In this document: in pieces, positions 16,349-24,311 of the stretch
Numbering within the stretch: position 1 is the stretch's first letter
Layout: every line of letters starts with the position of its first letter
Assembly (NCBI GenBank): GCA_003250835.1
Contig: QKJL01000010.1
Coordinates: forward strand, 1-40,179
Direction: 5' to 3'
DNA: 40,179 bases
Origin: Alphaproteobacteria bacterium
GTDB taxonomy: Bacteria > Pseudomonadota > Alphaproteobacteria > Rs-D84 > SZUA-605
The notes under the pieces: model-generated
What the model was told of the DNA's origin: nothing
What the model saw: the letters and a program-made list of their open reading frames with translations, nothing else
Database searches by the model: none
Translations under genes and position numbers: made by a program

Positions 16349-17218
16349 CTATACCTTAAATCCACTTGTATCTACTGTATATGCACTCTGTTTTACTTTA
16401 TTATTAGGATGGCGGGTTGGGATTGGTTTATTGGGTGTTAAGATGGCTCCGGCGACGGCGTCCAGTCCATCATCCTTTCCATTGACGTTTTCGGGGCTAA
16501 ATTCTTCCATTTCTTGCAGGAAGAATGTTTGCGTGACCGATTGATGGAGCAATAAAAAACCCGCGTGTAGCGGGGCGTCAAATGCATCGAGGATGCGTTC
16601 GGATTTCTTTTGTTTTTGGTGCCACGGCTGGATTGTGATCATTTGCCCTTTTTCTTGGCTGTATTTCCGCATGAATTCGACCAGGAAGGCGCCTATGCCA
16701 TTGGTTTCGATATGAATATGCGTTACAAAGTTCTTTTCCATGATTTCCAAGACTTGGGTACATTGTTCATGGGCACTGTCGTTTGTATTGTGTACTTTTA
16801 GGTATATGACCTCTTGAATGTACATTTTTCCGAGTGCGTCCCAGAAGATGATTGCCAAGACACTGTTGTCCCGGCCTGTTTTTCCGAAGGCTGGGTCCCA
16901 GAAGCAGTTAACATGAGTTAATTCGATATCGCCCAGGTATAATTTAAATTTTCCATTGCTTTCTATGTATCTTAAATCGTTTTGATAAATATTAAAGTGA
17001 TTGGGATTTAATATACCCTCTGAAAGCGTCACAGGTTGTAATAACATTTGTGAAGAAAATTTGCGATTTCCTGAGCGAATCCGGATTTCTTTGATTTTTT
17101 CGAGTGAAAAACGTTCTGGCCAGGTAGGTCGAGTCGCATTATCTAGGACAGGTATCCTAAGTTCGTCAAAACCACGTAGAAAAGGCGCAGATTTTACACG
17201 TTTGTAGCGTGTGATCAT
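16349..17218 (-). CDS. Phage terminase large subunit, nuclease part (split gene)
   Basis: This is the C-terminal half of a T7-like large terminase. The start of the homology is SAPFLRGFDELRIPVLD with RPTWPERFS and KFSSQMLLQPV. The RNase H-like nuclease then shows its acidic residues in CFWDPAFGK, HIETNG and GKDDGLDAV, so the cutting domain looks complete. I chose the ATG at 17218, with AAGGA about ten bases upstream. A frame open from a GTG at 17272 would start inside the sRNA hairpin. The ATPase half is encoded 268 bases upstream. The break falls in the linker between the domains, so two separate chains could still work together. Confidence 0.8.
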   Translation of the reverse strand: MITRYKRVKSAPFLRGFDELRIPVLDNATRPTWPERFSLEKIKEIRIRSGNRKFSSQMLLQPVTLSEGILNPNHFNIYQNDLRYIESNGKFKLYLGDIELTHVNCFWDPAFGKTGRDNSVLAIIFWDALGKMYIQEVIYLKVHNTNDSAHEQCTQVLEIMEKNFVTHIHIETNGIGAFLVEFMRKYSQEKGQMITIQPWHQKQKKSERILDAFDAPLHAGFLLLHQSVTQTFFLQEMEEFSPENVNGKDDGLDAVAGAILTPNKPIPTRHPNNKVKQSAYTVDTSGFKV

Positions 17219-17250
17219 TTTATGCGAATCCTTGAAATTATTGAGGAAAT

Positions 17251-17363
17251 AAAAAAAGAAGTCCCAAGGCACTTAGAAGGAGAGAAGGAGGAAAGGAGAA
17301 AGAAGTGCCTTAGGATCTTTTAAGTTCTATGCATTGAGCATAGCCCATTTGTCATGGGATAGA
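17251..17363 (-). ncRNA. Promoter-driven small RNA with anti-Shine-Dalgarno loop, inside the split terminase gene
   Basis: Minus-strand RNA of about 113 bases with three hairpins in a row: CCCAT-GACAA-ATGGG (17344-17358), CTATGC-TCAAT-GCATAG (17327-17343), and a 9-bp stem AAGGCACTT/AAGTGCCTT (17266-17311). The 28-base loop of the third is pure pyrimidine and carries TCTCC, CCTCCTT and TCTCCTT. It ends in a run of seven T. The loop repeats the 16S rRNA anti-Shine-Dalgarno sequence, the hallmark of alphaproteobacterial cuckoo-type sRNAs, and could block ribosome-binding sites of target mRNAs. The purine-rich virion ribosome-binding sites nearby (AAAAGGAG) would be matching targets; that is inference. 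Confidence 0.7.
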
Positions 17364-17369
17364 ATCGCC

Positions 17370-17397
17370 ATTATAGACTTCTGTATGCGATTGTCAA
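17370..17397 (-). promoter_or_regulatory. Consensus sigma-70 promoter of the sRNA
   Basis: Minus-strand TTGACA and TATAAT, both perfect, with a 16-base spacer. The predicted start is near 17363. It is among the strongest-looking promoters in the window and fires inside the terminase gene. Confidence 0.85.
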
Positions 17398-17486
17398 CCC
17401 CCTAATTTAATTTTTTATTTAGCCTTATCAGCTATCTTATATATGGGGAGGGTTTTATTCTTTTCAAGTCCTCTGATTAAATTTTT

Positions 17487-18095
17487 TTATTTTATTTCAT
17501 AAATGGTATCAAATGTATGGGGTGTACCGATATAGAGCTGGAGCCCACCGGGGACGATAATGAAGTCTAATTCCGCAAGTTTTTCACGTAATTCTTCCCT
17601 TTTCAGCTTGGTATTGCTGTTTTTAGGCACCTCCACATCGTCACAAATAATCACGTCCGCCCGGGTTCCGGTGATATTTCCTTGTAATCCGGCAGCAATC
17701 ATAGAGGGATCCCGTAATTCTTTGTCACGTTGGATGGTAAATTGGTCGGATGCCCATTGTTCTTTCTTTTTAGGGACGATCCCCTCTAATAACGGGTGGC
17801 GTTCAATAATATGCTTTACATTGCGTACCATTTTTTTCGCCAGCGCATGATCAGCCGCCAAAATTAAGATCCGCGTATTGGGGTCTTTGTAAAATAGCCA
17901 GGCACAGAATAATCCGACGATACTTGATTTTCCTGCACTTCTGAATGCCATCAGTAATCCTTGGCGGTTCGGGCTTTTATAGATCTTTTCCAGCCATAAG
18001 CCCATCCATACATGGTGGCGCGGGGTTTGAAAGTCTTGTCCGGTGTTCCATTGTTCTATGAATTTAAGTAACCCTATCTGATGTTGTTTAGTCAT
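17487..18095 (-). CDS. Phage terminase large subunit, ATPase part (split gene)
   Basis: 202 residues covering the packaging motor ATPase. It has a Walker A variant FRSAGKSS (R52-S58), a Walker B strand DVIICDDVE with D152, D153 and E155, and the coupling motif LQLYIGTPH near the end. The frame then closes four codons later (IYEIK-stop), exactly where relatives continue into the nuclease domain encoded at 16349-17218. The ATG overlaps the tail-fibre stop by eight bases, so translation is coupled. The large terminase pumps DNA into the prohead. No small-terminase gene is visible. A truncated, non-functional product is the alternative. Confidence 0.85.
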   Translation of the reverse strand: MTKQHQIGLLKFIEQWNTGQDFQTPRHHVWMGLWLEKIYKSPNRQGLLMAFRSAGKSSIVGLFCAWLFYKDPNTRILILAADHALAKKMVRNVKHIIERHPLLEGIVPKKKEQWASDQFTIQRDKELRDPSMIAAGLQGNITGTRADVIICDDVEVPKNSNTKLKREELREKLAELDFIIVPGGLQLYIGTPHTFDTIYEIK

Positions 18096-18786
18096 AGTTA
18101 ACGGTTAATGTGGCTGTTTCCGATATCTCTCCGTAATTTTCTGTCAGCCCTGCTGTTTCCGTTACCCAGCCCATTTCATCAAATGAGTCAGGGTGATTAG
18201 ATCGAATAAGTTCTATCAGGTTTGATACCAGTCCTAATACCCCTGCATCAGCTGAGCCTGTTAATACATTCAGGATGTTTTGATACACTGTTTCTGCTTT
18301 TGTCGCTGATTGAGCCACTTCCCCTGCTAATTCAGTGATATTTACCTCTGTATTTTCTAGCCCATTTTCTTCTTCATTCCAGACAATCGCCTTGCCTGAC
18401 TCTGGAATTGGGAGTTCCATTTGATCTGCTGCGTGATTAATTGGCTGGATCGGTACCCTATTTAACTGTTCTTGCATATCTTGGAGGCAGGCAGTTAAGT
18501 AATCCAAATCAAAATTCAGGTCTGAGGCTTTGATAATTGTGCTTTGCTGAAAATCTGTTTGACGCTGGATATTTAATGTGCGGACAATGATAATCTGTGA
18601 TCCGCTTTCTGGGGCGGTTATAAATTCGATATTATTTTCATTTAATGTAAACCCTGATGTCATTTCAGTGCCATTTAAGTATACCTTTAGATTACTGGTA
18701 TCAAATACACGAAAAGTGAAATCAAAGACTGTTTGAGTCCCATCACCTGTATATTCATGTCGGGGAATTGTATGTGTTATCGTCAT
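18088..18786 (-). CDS. T7-type tail fibre N-terminal domain protein
   Basis: 232 residues. The first 110 match the T7 tail-fibre attachment domain: YTGDGTQTVFDFTF, VYLNGTEMTSGFTL, IEFITAPESGSQI and VRTLNIQRQTDF, then a helix ending in LQDMQEQLNRVP. This part fixes the fibre to the tail. The remaining 120 residues are helical and short, without the long receptor-binding region of T7 gp17 (553 residues). The virion would therefore have stub fibres, or the receptor-binding protein is encoded elsewhere. Two bases separate it from the internal protein gene and it overlaps the terminase start. Confidence 0.8.
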   Translation of the reverse strand: MTITHTIPRHEYTGDGTQTVFDFTFRVFDTSNLKVYLNGTEMTSGFTLNENNIEFITAPESGSQIIIVRTLNIQRQTDFQQSTIIKASDLNFDLDYLTACLQDMQEQLNRVPIQPINHAADQMELPIPESGKAIVWNEEENGLENTEVNITELAGEVAQSATKAETVYQNILNVLTGSADAGVLGLVSNLIELIRSNHPDSFDEMGWVTETAGLTENYGEISETATLTVNYD

Positions 18787-18787
18787 C

Positions 18788-19249
18788 TTAAAATCCTCCG
18801 ATCAATTTTGATAAATCTTCAACTGCACTCATCCCCTCTTGTGTGACTGTATATTGCGAGTTAATCAAATCCCCTTTCTTTTTCAACAGATTTCGTTGAG
18901 TGATATAATCCAAATCAGCATCAATATTTTTTATACTGAAATTGCTGAGGATACGACTGTCATCTATTTCTTCTGCTGATTCCTTTTGATACCCTTTGAT
19001 GAGTGATGTATTTGATTGCCCTGCATTGCCAACGCCACTTCCTCCGAAGATTGCTTTTTGAGATGCTATTTTTCTTTTTAATAAATTTTTACGCTCACGT
19101 TCTTCGATTTCCAGTTTCTTTTTTTCTTCTTCTTTTGCAAGGGCGGCTTTTTCACGTTCATATTTAATTTGGGCATCATATTGAGCTTCTTTATTTTTTC
19201 TATCTTTACGATCGTAATAGATTGTTGCGGCGCTTTCGACTGCTCCCAT
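18788..19249 (-). CDS. Putative podoviral internal virion protein
   Basis: 153 residues. A coiled coil rich in Lys, Glu and Arg (about 10-65) is followed by a small conserved-looking segment, AIFGGSGVGNAGQSNTSL, and a helical end. Proteins with this AxFGxSGV/GxxSxxxL pattern lie between tail tubular protein B and the fibre gene in podovirus-like prophages, where T7 has its internal core proteins. It is far shorter than T7 gp14-gp16 together. AAAGGAGT lies upstream of the ATG. Function assigned by place and pattern only. Confidence 0.6.
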   Translation of the reverse strand: MGAVESAATIYYDRKDRKNKEAQYDAQIKYEREKAALAKEEEKKKLEIEERERKNLLKRKIASQKAIFGGSGVGNAGQSNTSLIKGYQKESAEEIDDSRILSNFSIKNIDADLDYITQRNLLKKKGDLINSQYTVTQEGMSAVEDLSKLIGGF

Positions 19250-19272
19250 TTTTTTACTCCTTTATTTTTTAT

Positions 19273-21156
19273 TTAAACTGCTTGGATTTTAGATGCTGTG
19301 CTTAAGATGCAGGATGCATACGGTAGATTACTTTGAATTTTCCACAGTGGTATTTCAAAGCTTTGACGCCATCCAATTGCCTTGACCGCAATATCTTTGT
19401 TTACCGCTGATAATCCTGTATCCAGTACTTTATTATCCAATGGAATTTCCCTCATCCCATTGCCGGTATCAATTTCAATTGTTTTCGTTTCATGTAATCT
19501 GACAGTTAATTCAATCAGACGATATTTTTTAGGAATTTGATTTCCTTGAATCATAACAGGCATTGGTGCAATGGTATGGGTATATGATTTTCCCACATGG
19601 ATTTCATAACTTTCTTCATCCAATGTTAATTCATCGGATTCAATTGTTTGGGTTCCTATAAAATTTCCATCTGTTAAGATCTGTATTTCTTCATCTATCA
19701 GATGAGATAATCCCGATATACGACTGGTTGCTGTTTCACTGCTTTCGATAATTGTGCTATCGGTATAAATCCCCTCTTCAAATCGTTCCAGGTAATAAGA
19801 TCCATTTCGTTCGGTAACTACATATGTTTTGGTATCACATACCGCGACCGAGATGTATGCCCCGCTGGTTTCATATGCTGCCCAGGCTGTCATTCCATAT
19901 TTCTTATTCGATGTCATCACCGCCATTGTTCCATCATTCATCACAATATACAATTGACGAACGTTATCATTATAATCTTGATCCATTGGATATTTCATCA
20001 AATGTTGTGATAAGATTGCAATGTCATCAGATGTATAATTTTCATTAATTTCCCCATAGGTAAATTCACGAATTTCTACATTGTTTTTTGCTATAAAAAT
20101 CGTACTCCCTTCTACTTGTTTGGGTGGTAAATATCTGTCCGTTGGCGATCCAATATTTGTTTGACGCTTTAATTGAATTGACGATGGCGTTAATGGTTCC
20201 CCGACCACAATCCATTCAGATGCAGAGGTCAAGACTTGCAAATGACGTCCTGAGAAAATTGTTTGGATTTCTTCTTTTCCTTCTGCCAATAATGTGAATT
20301 CAATTGCTTCATCATCTAGGCCTTCACCAAAATCAAAGTTAAATAAATCTGATGTTTTGGAAAACCATATTTTATTTGGGTATTCTTTTGAGCCTCCGAT
20401 TACAAGACGGTCTTGATGAAAGGCTACGGAAGATGGGTATCCACGTGTTTCCGAAAATAATGGTTCTTGCCATTGATTCGATGATTCGAGAGATGTTAAA
20501 TCCTTTCGAATGATTGCCGTTGCGGATACTGTTGATTCAATACTGCTGATTTCAAGCTCTCCTTCATTTAATCTGAAACGTTCGCCGATGTGTTTAGATA
20601 TAAAAAAAGCCGCTGAAGCGGTCAAAGTAACTGTTCCAGTTGTATCACTTGGAGTTAAGATTATATTTTCCGTATCTTCGAATTGATCATACAGTTGCAT
20701 CACACGTTCATCTTCAGCGATTACATATTCCCAATTTTTTAATGTAAATTCAGTCTCTGATTCCTTTATCAATTGTTTGGATTTGAAATCTGAATGCACC
20801 AAGATCAGTTCATCAAATCTTTGCGTCCATTGAATCTTATTTAAAGATTCTTCTGTCCATTCAGTTGTTAATGTTGCAACCTTTTCTCCGTCTTTATAAA
20901 TTGTGCATAATAAATCGGAAAGCACAAGCACGTAGTCTTGATCTTGTGCTGCGAAGGCAATTAAACGGGATTTTCCATTTAATGTATCCATATAACGTGT
21001 CCCATTTCGACGCGCAATTCCACCGGTTGGTAAGATACTGACATTGCGTGCCAATAATAATCCTTGGTGATATGCTGATAAATCACCACGTGCGGATAAT
21101 TTTTCAGATACTTCCCCAAAGGAAAATGAATTTTGTGTATAATAAAATTGTGCCAT
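19273..21156 (-). CDS. T7-like tail tubular protein B (nozzle)
   Basis: 627 residues. The N-terminus (NSFSFGEVSEKLSARGDL, then RNVSILPTGGIARRNGTRY) is the typical start of gp12-like nozzle proteins, and the body is beta-rich, with GYPSSVAFHQDRLVIGG as another family hallmark. In T7 gp12 forms the hexameric end of the short tail. It lies four bases after the tail tubular A gene, in T7 order, and its frame is intact over its full length. Confidence 0.8.
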   Translation of the reverse strand: MAQFYYTQNSFSFGEVSEKLSARGDLSAYHQGLLLARNVSILPTGGIARRNGTRYMDTLNGKSRLIAFAAQDQDYVLVLSDLLCTIYKDGEKVATLTTEWTEESLNKIQWTQRFDELILVHSDFKSKQLIKESETEFTLKNWEYVIAEDERVMQLYDQFEDTENIILTPSDTTGTVTLTASAAFFISKHIGERFRLNEGELEISSIESTVSATAIIRKDLTSLESSNQWQEPLFSETRGYPSSVAFHQDRLVIGGSKEYPNKIWFSKTSDLFNFDFGEGLDDEAIEFTLLAEGKEEIQTIFSGRHLQVLTSASEWIVVGEPLTPSSIQLKRQTNIGSPTDRYLPPKQVEGSTIFIAKNNVEIREFTYGEINENYTSDDIAILSQHLMKYPMDQDYNDNVRQLYIVMNDGTMAVMTSNKKYGMTAWAAYETSGAYISVAVCDTKTYVVTERNGSYYLERFEEGIYTDSTIIESSETATSRISGLSHLIDEEIQILTDGNFIGTQTIESDELTLDEESYEIHVGKSYTHTIAPMPVMIQGNQIPKKYRLIELTVRLHETKTIEIDTGNGMREIPLDNKVLDTGLSAVNKDIAVKAIGWRQSFEIPLWKIQSNLPYASCILSTASKIQAV

Positions 21157-21160
21157 GACT

Positions 21161-21730
21161 TTAACCTCTTACATCTGTGAGTGGGTAGGATGTGATGTGT
21201 TCCGTTGTTTCTTGTTGGCTGTCGATTAAGCGTGCTGATTTTAATTCTTTGTCGGCTTGCTTGCCTAAAAAATCTGCGAGTGTTAAATTTTCTGTTAAAA
21301 TTGGTGCAAATTCTGCTGACAATTTTAGACGTAATACGTTTTGGAAAAATGCTGGTAAATATTCTTCTGAGACACGGGCGATATATTTCATTTTCACATC
21401 CTCTGCATTTGCATACAGCTTATCCCCGATGATCTTATATTCTAAGCCTTGGGATGTTGTTGAATAGCCTGCTGAGATAATTCGCAAAACGTCACTTGGT
21501 AATTGAGATACATAATCATAGTCAGCCAATGGTTCGTCCGTTGTTTGGGCAAGATCGGCAAACTTTGTTGCAAATGTCCATGGATGTGATGACAGTAATC
21601 CATCCTTTGTTGGATCATACAATGCTGCTGCGACACGGGCTTCGGCACTGCCATCTTCGAAAGAACTGATTGTATTGGCGCCAATTTTAATCAAGCTTTG
21701 CGCACAGATATCAATTGATGTTGTGGTCAT
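21161..21730 (-). CDS. T7-like tail tubular protein A (adaptor)
   Basis: 189 residues, near the 196 of T7 gp11. The protein forms the ring between portal and nozzle. Visible pattern: an N-terminal helix IDICAQSLIKIGANTISSF, then YDPTKDGLLSSHPWTFATK and YDYVSQLPSDVLRI, all typical of the family. The ATG follows AAAAAGGAGT. It is the first gene of a five-gene run (adaptor, nozzle, internal protein, fibre, terminase ATPase) with spacings of 2-23 bases or overlaps. It is divergent from the plus-strand gene at 21797. Confidence 0.85.
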   Translation of the reverse strand: MTTTSIDICAQSLIKIGANTISSFEDGSAEARVAAALYDPTKDGLLSSHPWTFATKFADLAQTTDEPLADYDYVSQLPSDVLRIISAGYSTTSQGLEYKIIGDKLYANAEDVKMKYIARVSEEYLPAFFQNVLRLKLSAEFAPILTENLTLADFLGKQADKELKSARLIDSQQETTEHITSYPLTDVRG

Positions 21731-21796
21731 TTTATTAACTCCTTTTTATTTATTTTTAAATATGTTATACTTTTTTGAAAATGAGAAAGGTGTCTG

Positions 21797-22321
21797 ATGA
21801 AACAGAAAATTATTTATTTTTTGGCTTTAATTGTTATTGTTTTAGGCTTTACTTTTAAACATGATAAAAAAACTCTTTCCCTCCCTTCTTTTCCGTTGTC
21901 TGACTATATTCATAATGAATATGAAGGATATATGGGCAAGTACTTTTTAAATGATCACGAACGCATTATTGGTGCAGATATTAATTGGAATGATCAAGAA
22001 AAAGGGAGTATTTACATCCTTGAACGCGACTTAGAAAAACCAGGTCATACATTATGGATGTGTTCTGAACCTCTTAAAAAAAGTAAATTAGGTGGTTATA
22101 TTTTCCAATGCGCTTCGCCTGATTATGTTGGAGATGTTTATATCAAATTAGATATGACTTATTTAGATGATTCAAAAATAGAAAAAATTATCTATGTTTC
22201 CATTACTGATAATCAAGAATGTATTGAAAAATATCATACGCTTAGTGATTTTGAAAAATATTGTAATCCTAAAACCAATCAGAATATTAAATATTTAAAA
22301 CTGTATAATCTCCACTTTTAA
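21797..22321 (+). CDS. Signal-anchored protein of unknown function, opposite strand within the virion cluster
   Basis: 174 residues. An N-terminal hydrophobic helix (KIIYFLALIVIVLGFTF) is a signal peptide or membrane anchor. The rest is hydrophilic with four cysteines (WMCSEP, FQCASP, QECIEK, KYCNP) that suggest a disulfide-bonded periplasmic fold. No family recognised. AAAGGTG lies before the ATG and a TATACT -10 at 21766-21771 gives it its own promoter, though the -35 is weak. It runs against the virion genes and meets the endolysin gene tail to tail. This is the layout of a 'moron' cargo gene of phages. Confidence 0.75.
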   Translation: MKQKIIYFLALIVIVLGFTFKHDKKTLSLPSFPLSDYIHNEYEGYMGKYFLNDHERIIGADINWNDQEKGSIYILERDLEKPGHTLWMCSEPLKKSKLGGYIFQCASPDYVGDVYIKLDMTYLDDSKIEKIIYVSITDNQECIEKYHTLSDFEKYCNPKTNQNIKYLKLYNLHF

Positions 22322-22325
22322 TTCT

Positions 22326-22964
22326 TTAATAACTATTTCCTCTTTTGATCCAACCATTCTTAAATTTTTTTTGGCTTGGATCTTTTTCAATAATTTCTCT
22401 GTATCGATTTATTACATTATGCTTAAATCCTTTATTTATTTCATCTATTCCCATTTCATTTATTTTATTTAATGTTTGAGATCCTAATATCCCATCAGCT
22501 TTTACACCGATCGCTTTTTGCAAATTTATAATTGCTGTTGGTTGTCCTTGATTTACAGCATTATCAAATACCTTATCCCTAATTCCATCTGGTAATTTAT
22601 CAATATTCGTTTTTTTATAATAATCTCTGTACAGTAAATAATTTACTCTCTCTTTTGTCAGATTTTTTATATCTTCATCAGGGTACCATTTCTTTGTGAT
22701 CCCATACTTTGTTTCTTTACCTTTATCATTTGTTTGATTTGAATATCCACCTTCAAAAGCTGATGTCTTTTTTAACGCTTTATGAAAAATAGAATCTGCT
22801 TCCATTTTTTTTGCTAATTTAGGATCAATATCTGTACCATATTTTTGTATCATTAGTTGATCACCCATATTCCACTCTTTTTTCATACGGCCAGTGGCAT
22901 CGTATTTTACTTCTTCGCCAGTAATCCTTCCCCACATATCTGCTATATAACTAAACCAACTCAT
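22326..22964 (-). CDS. Endolysin, glycoside hydrolase 108 type
   Basis: 212 residues. The N-terminal catalytic domain has the GH108 signature SAFEGGYSNQTNDKG with glutamate E as acid, then KYGITKKWYP and DKLPDGIRDKVFDNAVNQG. A C-terminal peptidoglycan-binding segment follows (LQKAIGVKADGILG). It should cut the peptidoglycan glycan chain to release particles. I chose the ATG at 22964 (MSWFSYIADMWG) with AAGG just upstream. The earlier ATG at 22988 lies inside a perfect hairpin. In T7 lysis genes sit elsewhere, so its place between capsid and tail genes is unusual. Confidence 0.8.
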   Translation of the reverse strand: MSWFSYIADMWGRITGEEVKYDATGRMKKEWNMGDQLMIQKYGTDIDPKLAKKMEADSIFHKALKKTSAFEGGYSNQTNDKGKETKYGITKKWYPDEDIKNLTKERVNYLLYRDYYKKTNIDKLPDGIRDKVFDNAVNQGQPTAIINLQKAIGVKADGILGSQTLNKINEMGIDEINKGFKHNVINRYREIIEKDPSQKKFKNGWIKRGNSY

Positions 22965-22987
22965 TTCATTTTCCTTATTCATATTCA

Positions 22988-23015
22988 TGACAGTTCTTAA
23001 TTAAAAGAACTGTCA
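22988..23015 (-). repeat. Perfect 28-bp inverted repeat before the endolysin gene
   Basis: TGACAGTTCTT and AAGAACTGTCA, 11-bp arms around AATTAA. No T tract follows on the minus strand, so it is not a standard terminator. It could be an operator, an RNase processing hairpin or a translation-control hairpin over the early start codon. Confidence 0.75.
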
Positions 23016-23030
23016 TTTTAGGGGGGATTT

Positions 23031-23279
23031 TTATACTAATGTTTCAGCAGTTACCACACCTGATGCATTTCCTGTGATTACCAACATTCCATTGGCTGGT
23101 GTCCCATCAGTATCCGCATTTAGCATTACCATATCGCCTATGTTTACGATGTTTGAAATTTCATCGAAGTAATTGGCTGTTAATACTTCTGCTTCGGTAT
23201 CTGTTGTTGTGTAGTGCCAGAGAGTGAACCCATTTGCATATGCCAATACACTTAAATTTTTTGAATCAATTGTTGCCAT
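23031..23279 (-). CDS. Small head-associated protein
   Basis: 82 residues, predicted all-beta: SVLAYANGFTLWHY, NYFDEISNIVNIGDMVML, then a short strand end. Proteins of this form (a GYF/NYF turn followed by GD) accompany the capsid gene in podovirus-like prophages and may decorate or stabilise the head. The exact role is unknown. It follows the capsid gene, from which it is separated by a hairpin terminator. Confidence 0.6.
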   Translation of the reverse strand: MATIDSKNLSVLAYANGFTLWHYTTTDTEAEVLTANYFDEISNIVNIGDMVMLNADTDGTPANGMLVITGNASGVVTAETLV

Positions 23280-23310
23280 TGTTTAAGTCCTTTTATTTTT
23301 TCTTAGATGT

Positions 23311-23340
23311 AAAAATCCTCTTCCCGAGTGAGAAGAGGAT
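23311..23340 (-). terminator. Hairpin terminator after the capsid gene
   Basis: Minus-strand ATCCTCTTC/GAAGAGGAT, nine perfect pairs with an eight-base loop, followed by TTTTAC. The short T tract suggests partial termination. Confidence 0.7.
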
Positions 23341-23395
23341 GTTAGGGATGAGATCTATTAACAGCTTTCTAAGCAATTGTCGCATCGTCATCACA

Positions 23396-24199
23396 TTAGA
23401 TTTTTACTGCGCCATTTGGATCAATTAATGCAGCCCCTTGGCTCATGCAATTTGATACAAAGTGAGCTGCTCGTTCGCCATGCCATGATACATCCGTTGC
23501 CACTTCTGATCCACTTGCGTGTCCCAATGCTGTGCGGTGATAGATATAGCATTCACGGTTTCCGTCTACTTCTGGTAAATCGTTATACAAGATCCAAATC
23601 ACACCCATCCATTTGCGGCATTCTGCGCCACCGATTAATGGATAGTTTTCGCCTACGTAGTCTGCGTTTGTGAATTCATCGATGTTTAACAATTCGCTGA
23701 ATTGATGCACGCCAATTACACCAAAACGTTGTCCATCGTCTGGTACATCTTGGGCATTTAGTATTTCCAACGCACTCATGATTTTTGCTTTTGTCAAACC
23801 TGCTGAACCTGCTGCTACTTCTTGTGTTGATCCTGATAATGCATTTAAGATCAATTCATCTGTTTTGCGACCCAATGCGTATGCACCTGCTGATGCGACT
23901 ACGCGGCGTTCGTCATGATTGATTTTTAATTCATCTAATGCATCTACCCAATCACCTGCATAGTAATCAGCCAATACACATTCCACTGGTGTGTGATCCA
24001 GATTCATCACCGGCACCATTCCATGACGTGCTTTTGTAGAGGCTGTTCCTTTACCCACTTTTTGGAATGTTGTTGATGTTCCGATCACGTTATTTTTTGA
24101 TCGAATTGTTCCGCGTAATTTAGTCCCCATTTGTTGGTATGCCAAATGTACGTCGGCTTCGAATTGTTTAATAAATGCTTGGTCAATTGTTGTCGACAT
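23396..24199 (-). CDS. Major capsid protein (Phage_capsid_2-like)
   Basis: 267 residues. It has the pattern of podovirus-type capsid proteins of the Phage_capsid_2 group: an N-terminal FIKQFEADVHLAYQQMG, TTFQKVGKGTASTKA, then DYYAGDWVDALDELK and the C-terminal GHASGSEVATDVSWHGER. It builds the HK97-fold shell. AAAAAGGAG lies upstream. The frame is complete. Terminators lie on both sides, so its mRNA may be made and ended on its own, as befits the most abundant virion protein. Confidence 0.85.
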   Translation of the reverse strand: MSTTIDQAFIKQFEADVHLAYQQMGTKLRGTIRSKNNVIGTSTTFQKVGKGTASTKARHGMVPVMNLDHTPVECVLADYYAGDWVDALDELKINHDERRVVASAGAYALGRKTDELILNALSGSTQEVAAGSAGLTKAKIMSALEILNAQDVPDDGQRFGVIGVHQFSELLNIDEFTNADYVGENYPLIGGAECRKWMGVIWILYNDLPEVDGNRECYIYHRTALGHASGSEVATDVSWHGERAAHFVSNCMSQGAALIDPNGAVKI

Positions 24200-24225
24200 T
24201 TATTATTCTCCTTTTTATTAAGTGT

Positions 24226-24274
24226 TAAAAAAAAATCACCTCTCTGTTATGCCTTTCGACGCAGAGACGTGATT
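24226..24274 (-). terminator. Long hairpin terminator between scaffold and capsid genes
   Basis: Minus-strand AATCAC-G-TCTCTG pairs with CAGAGA-G-GTGATT (one mismatch) and is followed by nine T. Another small hairpin, CGATC-AACG-GATCG, precedes it. The stem stands only about 25 bases before the capsid ATG. Confidence 0.8.
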
Positions 24275-24311
24275 ATGGTTACCTCTGGGCGATCCGTTGA
24301 TCGTTCCCCAA

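Noticed and set aside
16578-16763. Other long open frames on the reverse of real genes
   Set aside because: They lie inside well-identified genes in other frames, lack ribosome-binding sites and show low-complexity translations.
17275-17302. Purine-rich GGAG repeats on the plus strand as a ribosome-binding array
   Set aside because: No start codon or gene follows on the plus strand, whereas the promoter, terminator run and hairpin order fit the minus strand.
17219-17486. Group I or II intron, or intein, in the terminase gene
   Set aside because: The insert is only about 268 bases, the upstream frame ends in a normal stop, and a promoter and three local hairpins explain it better. No intein splice motifs are present.
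17219-17486. Insertion sequence or MITE with terminal inverted repeats
   Set aside because: The flanks are A/T-rich and give only trivial matches such as GAAATAAA with TTTATTTC. No convincing terminal repeats or target duplication are visible.
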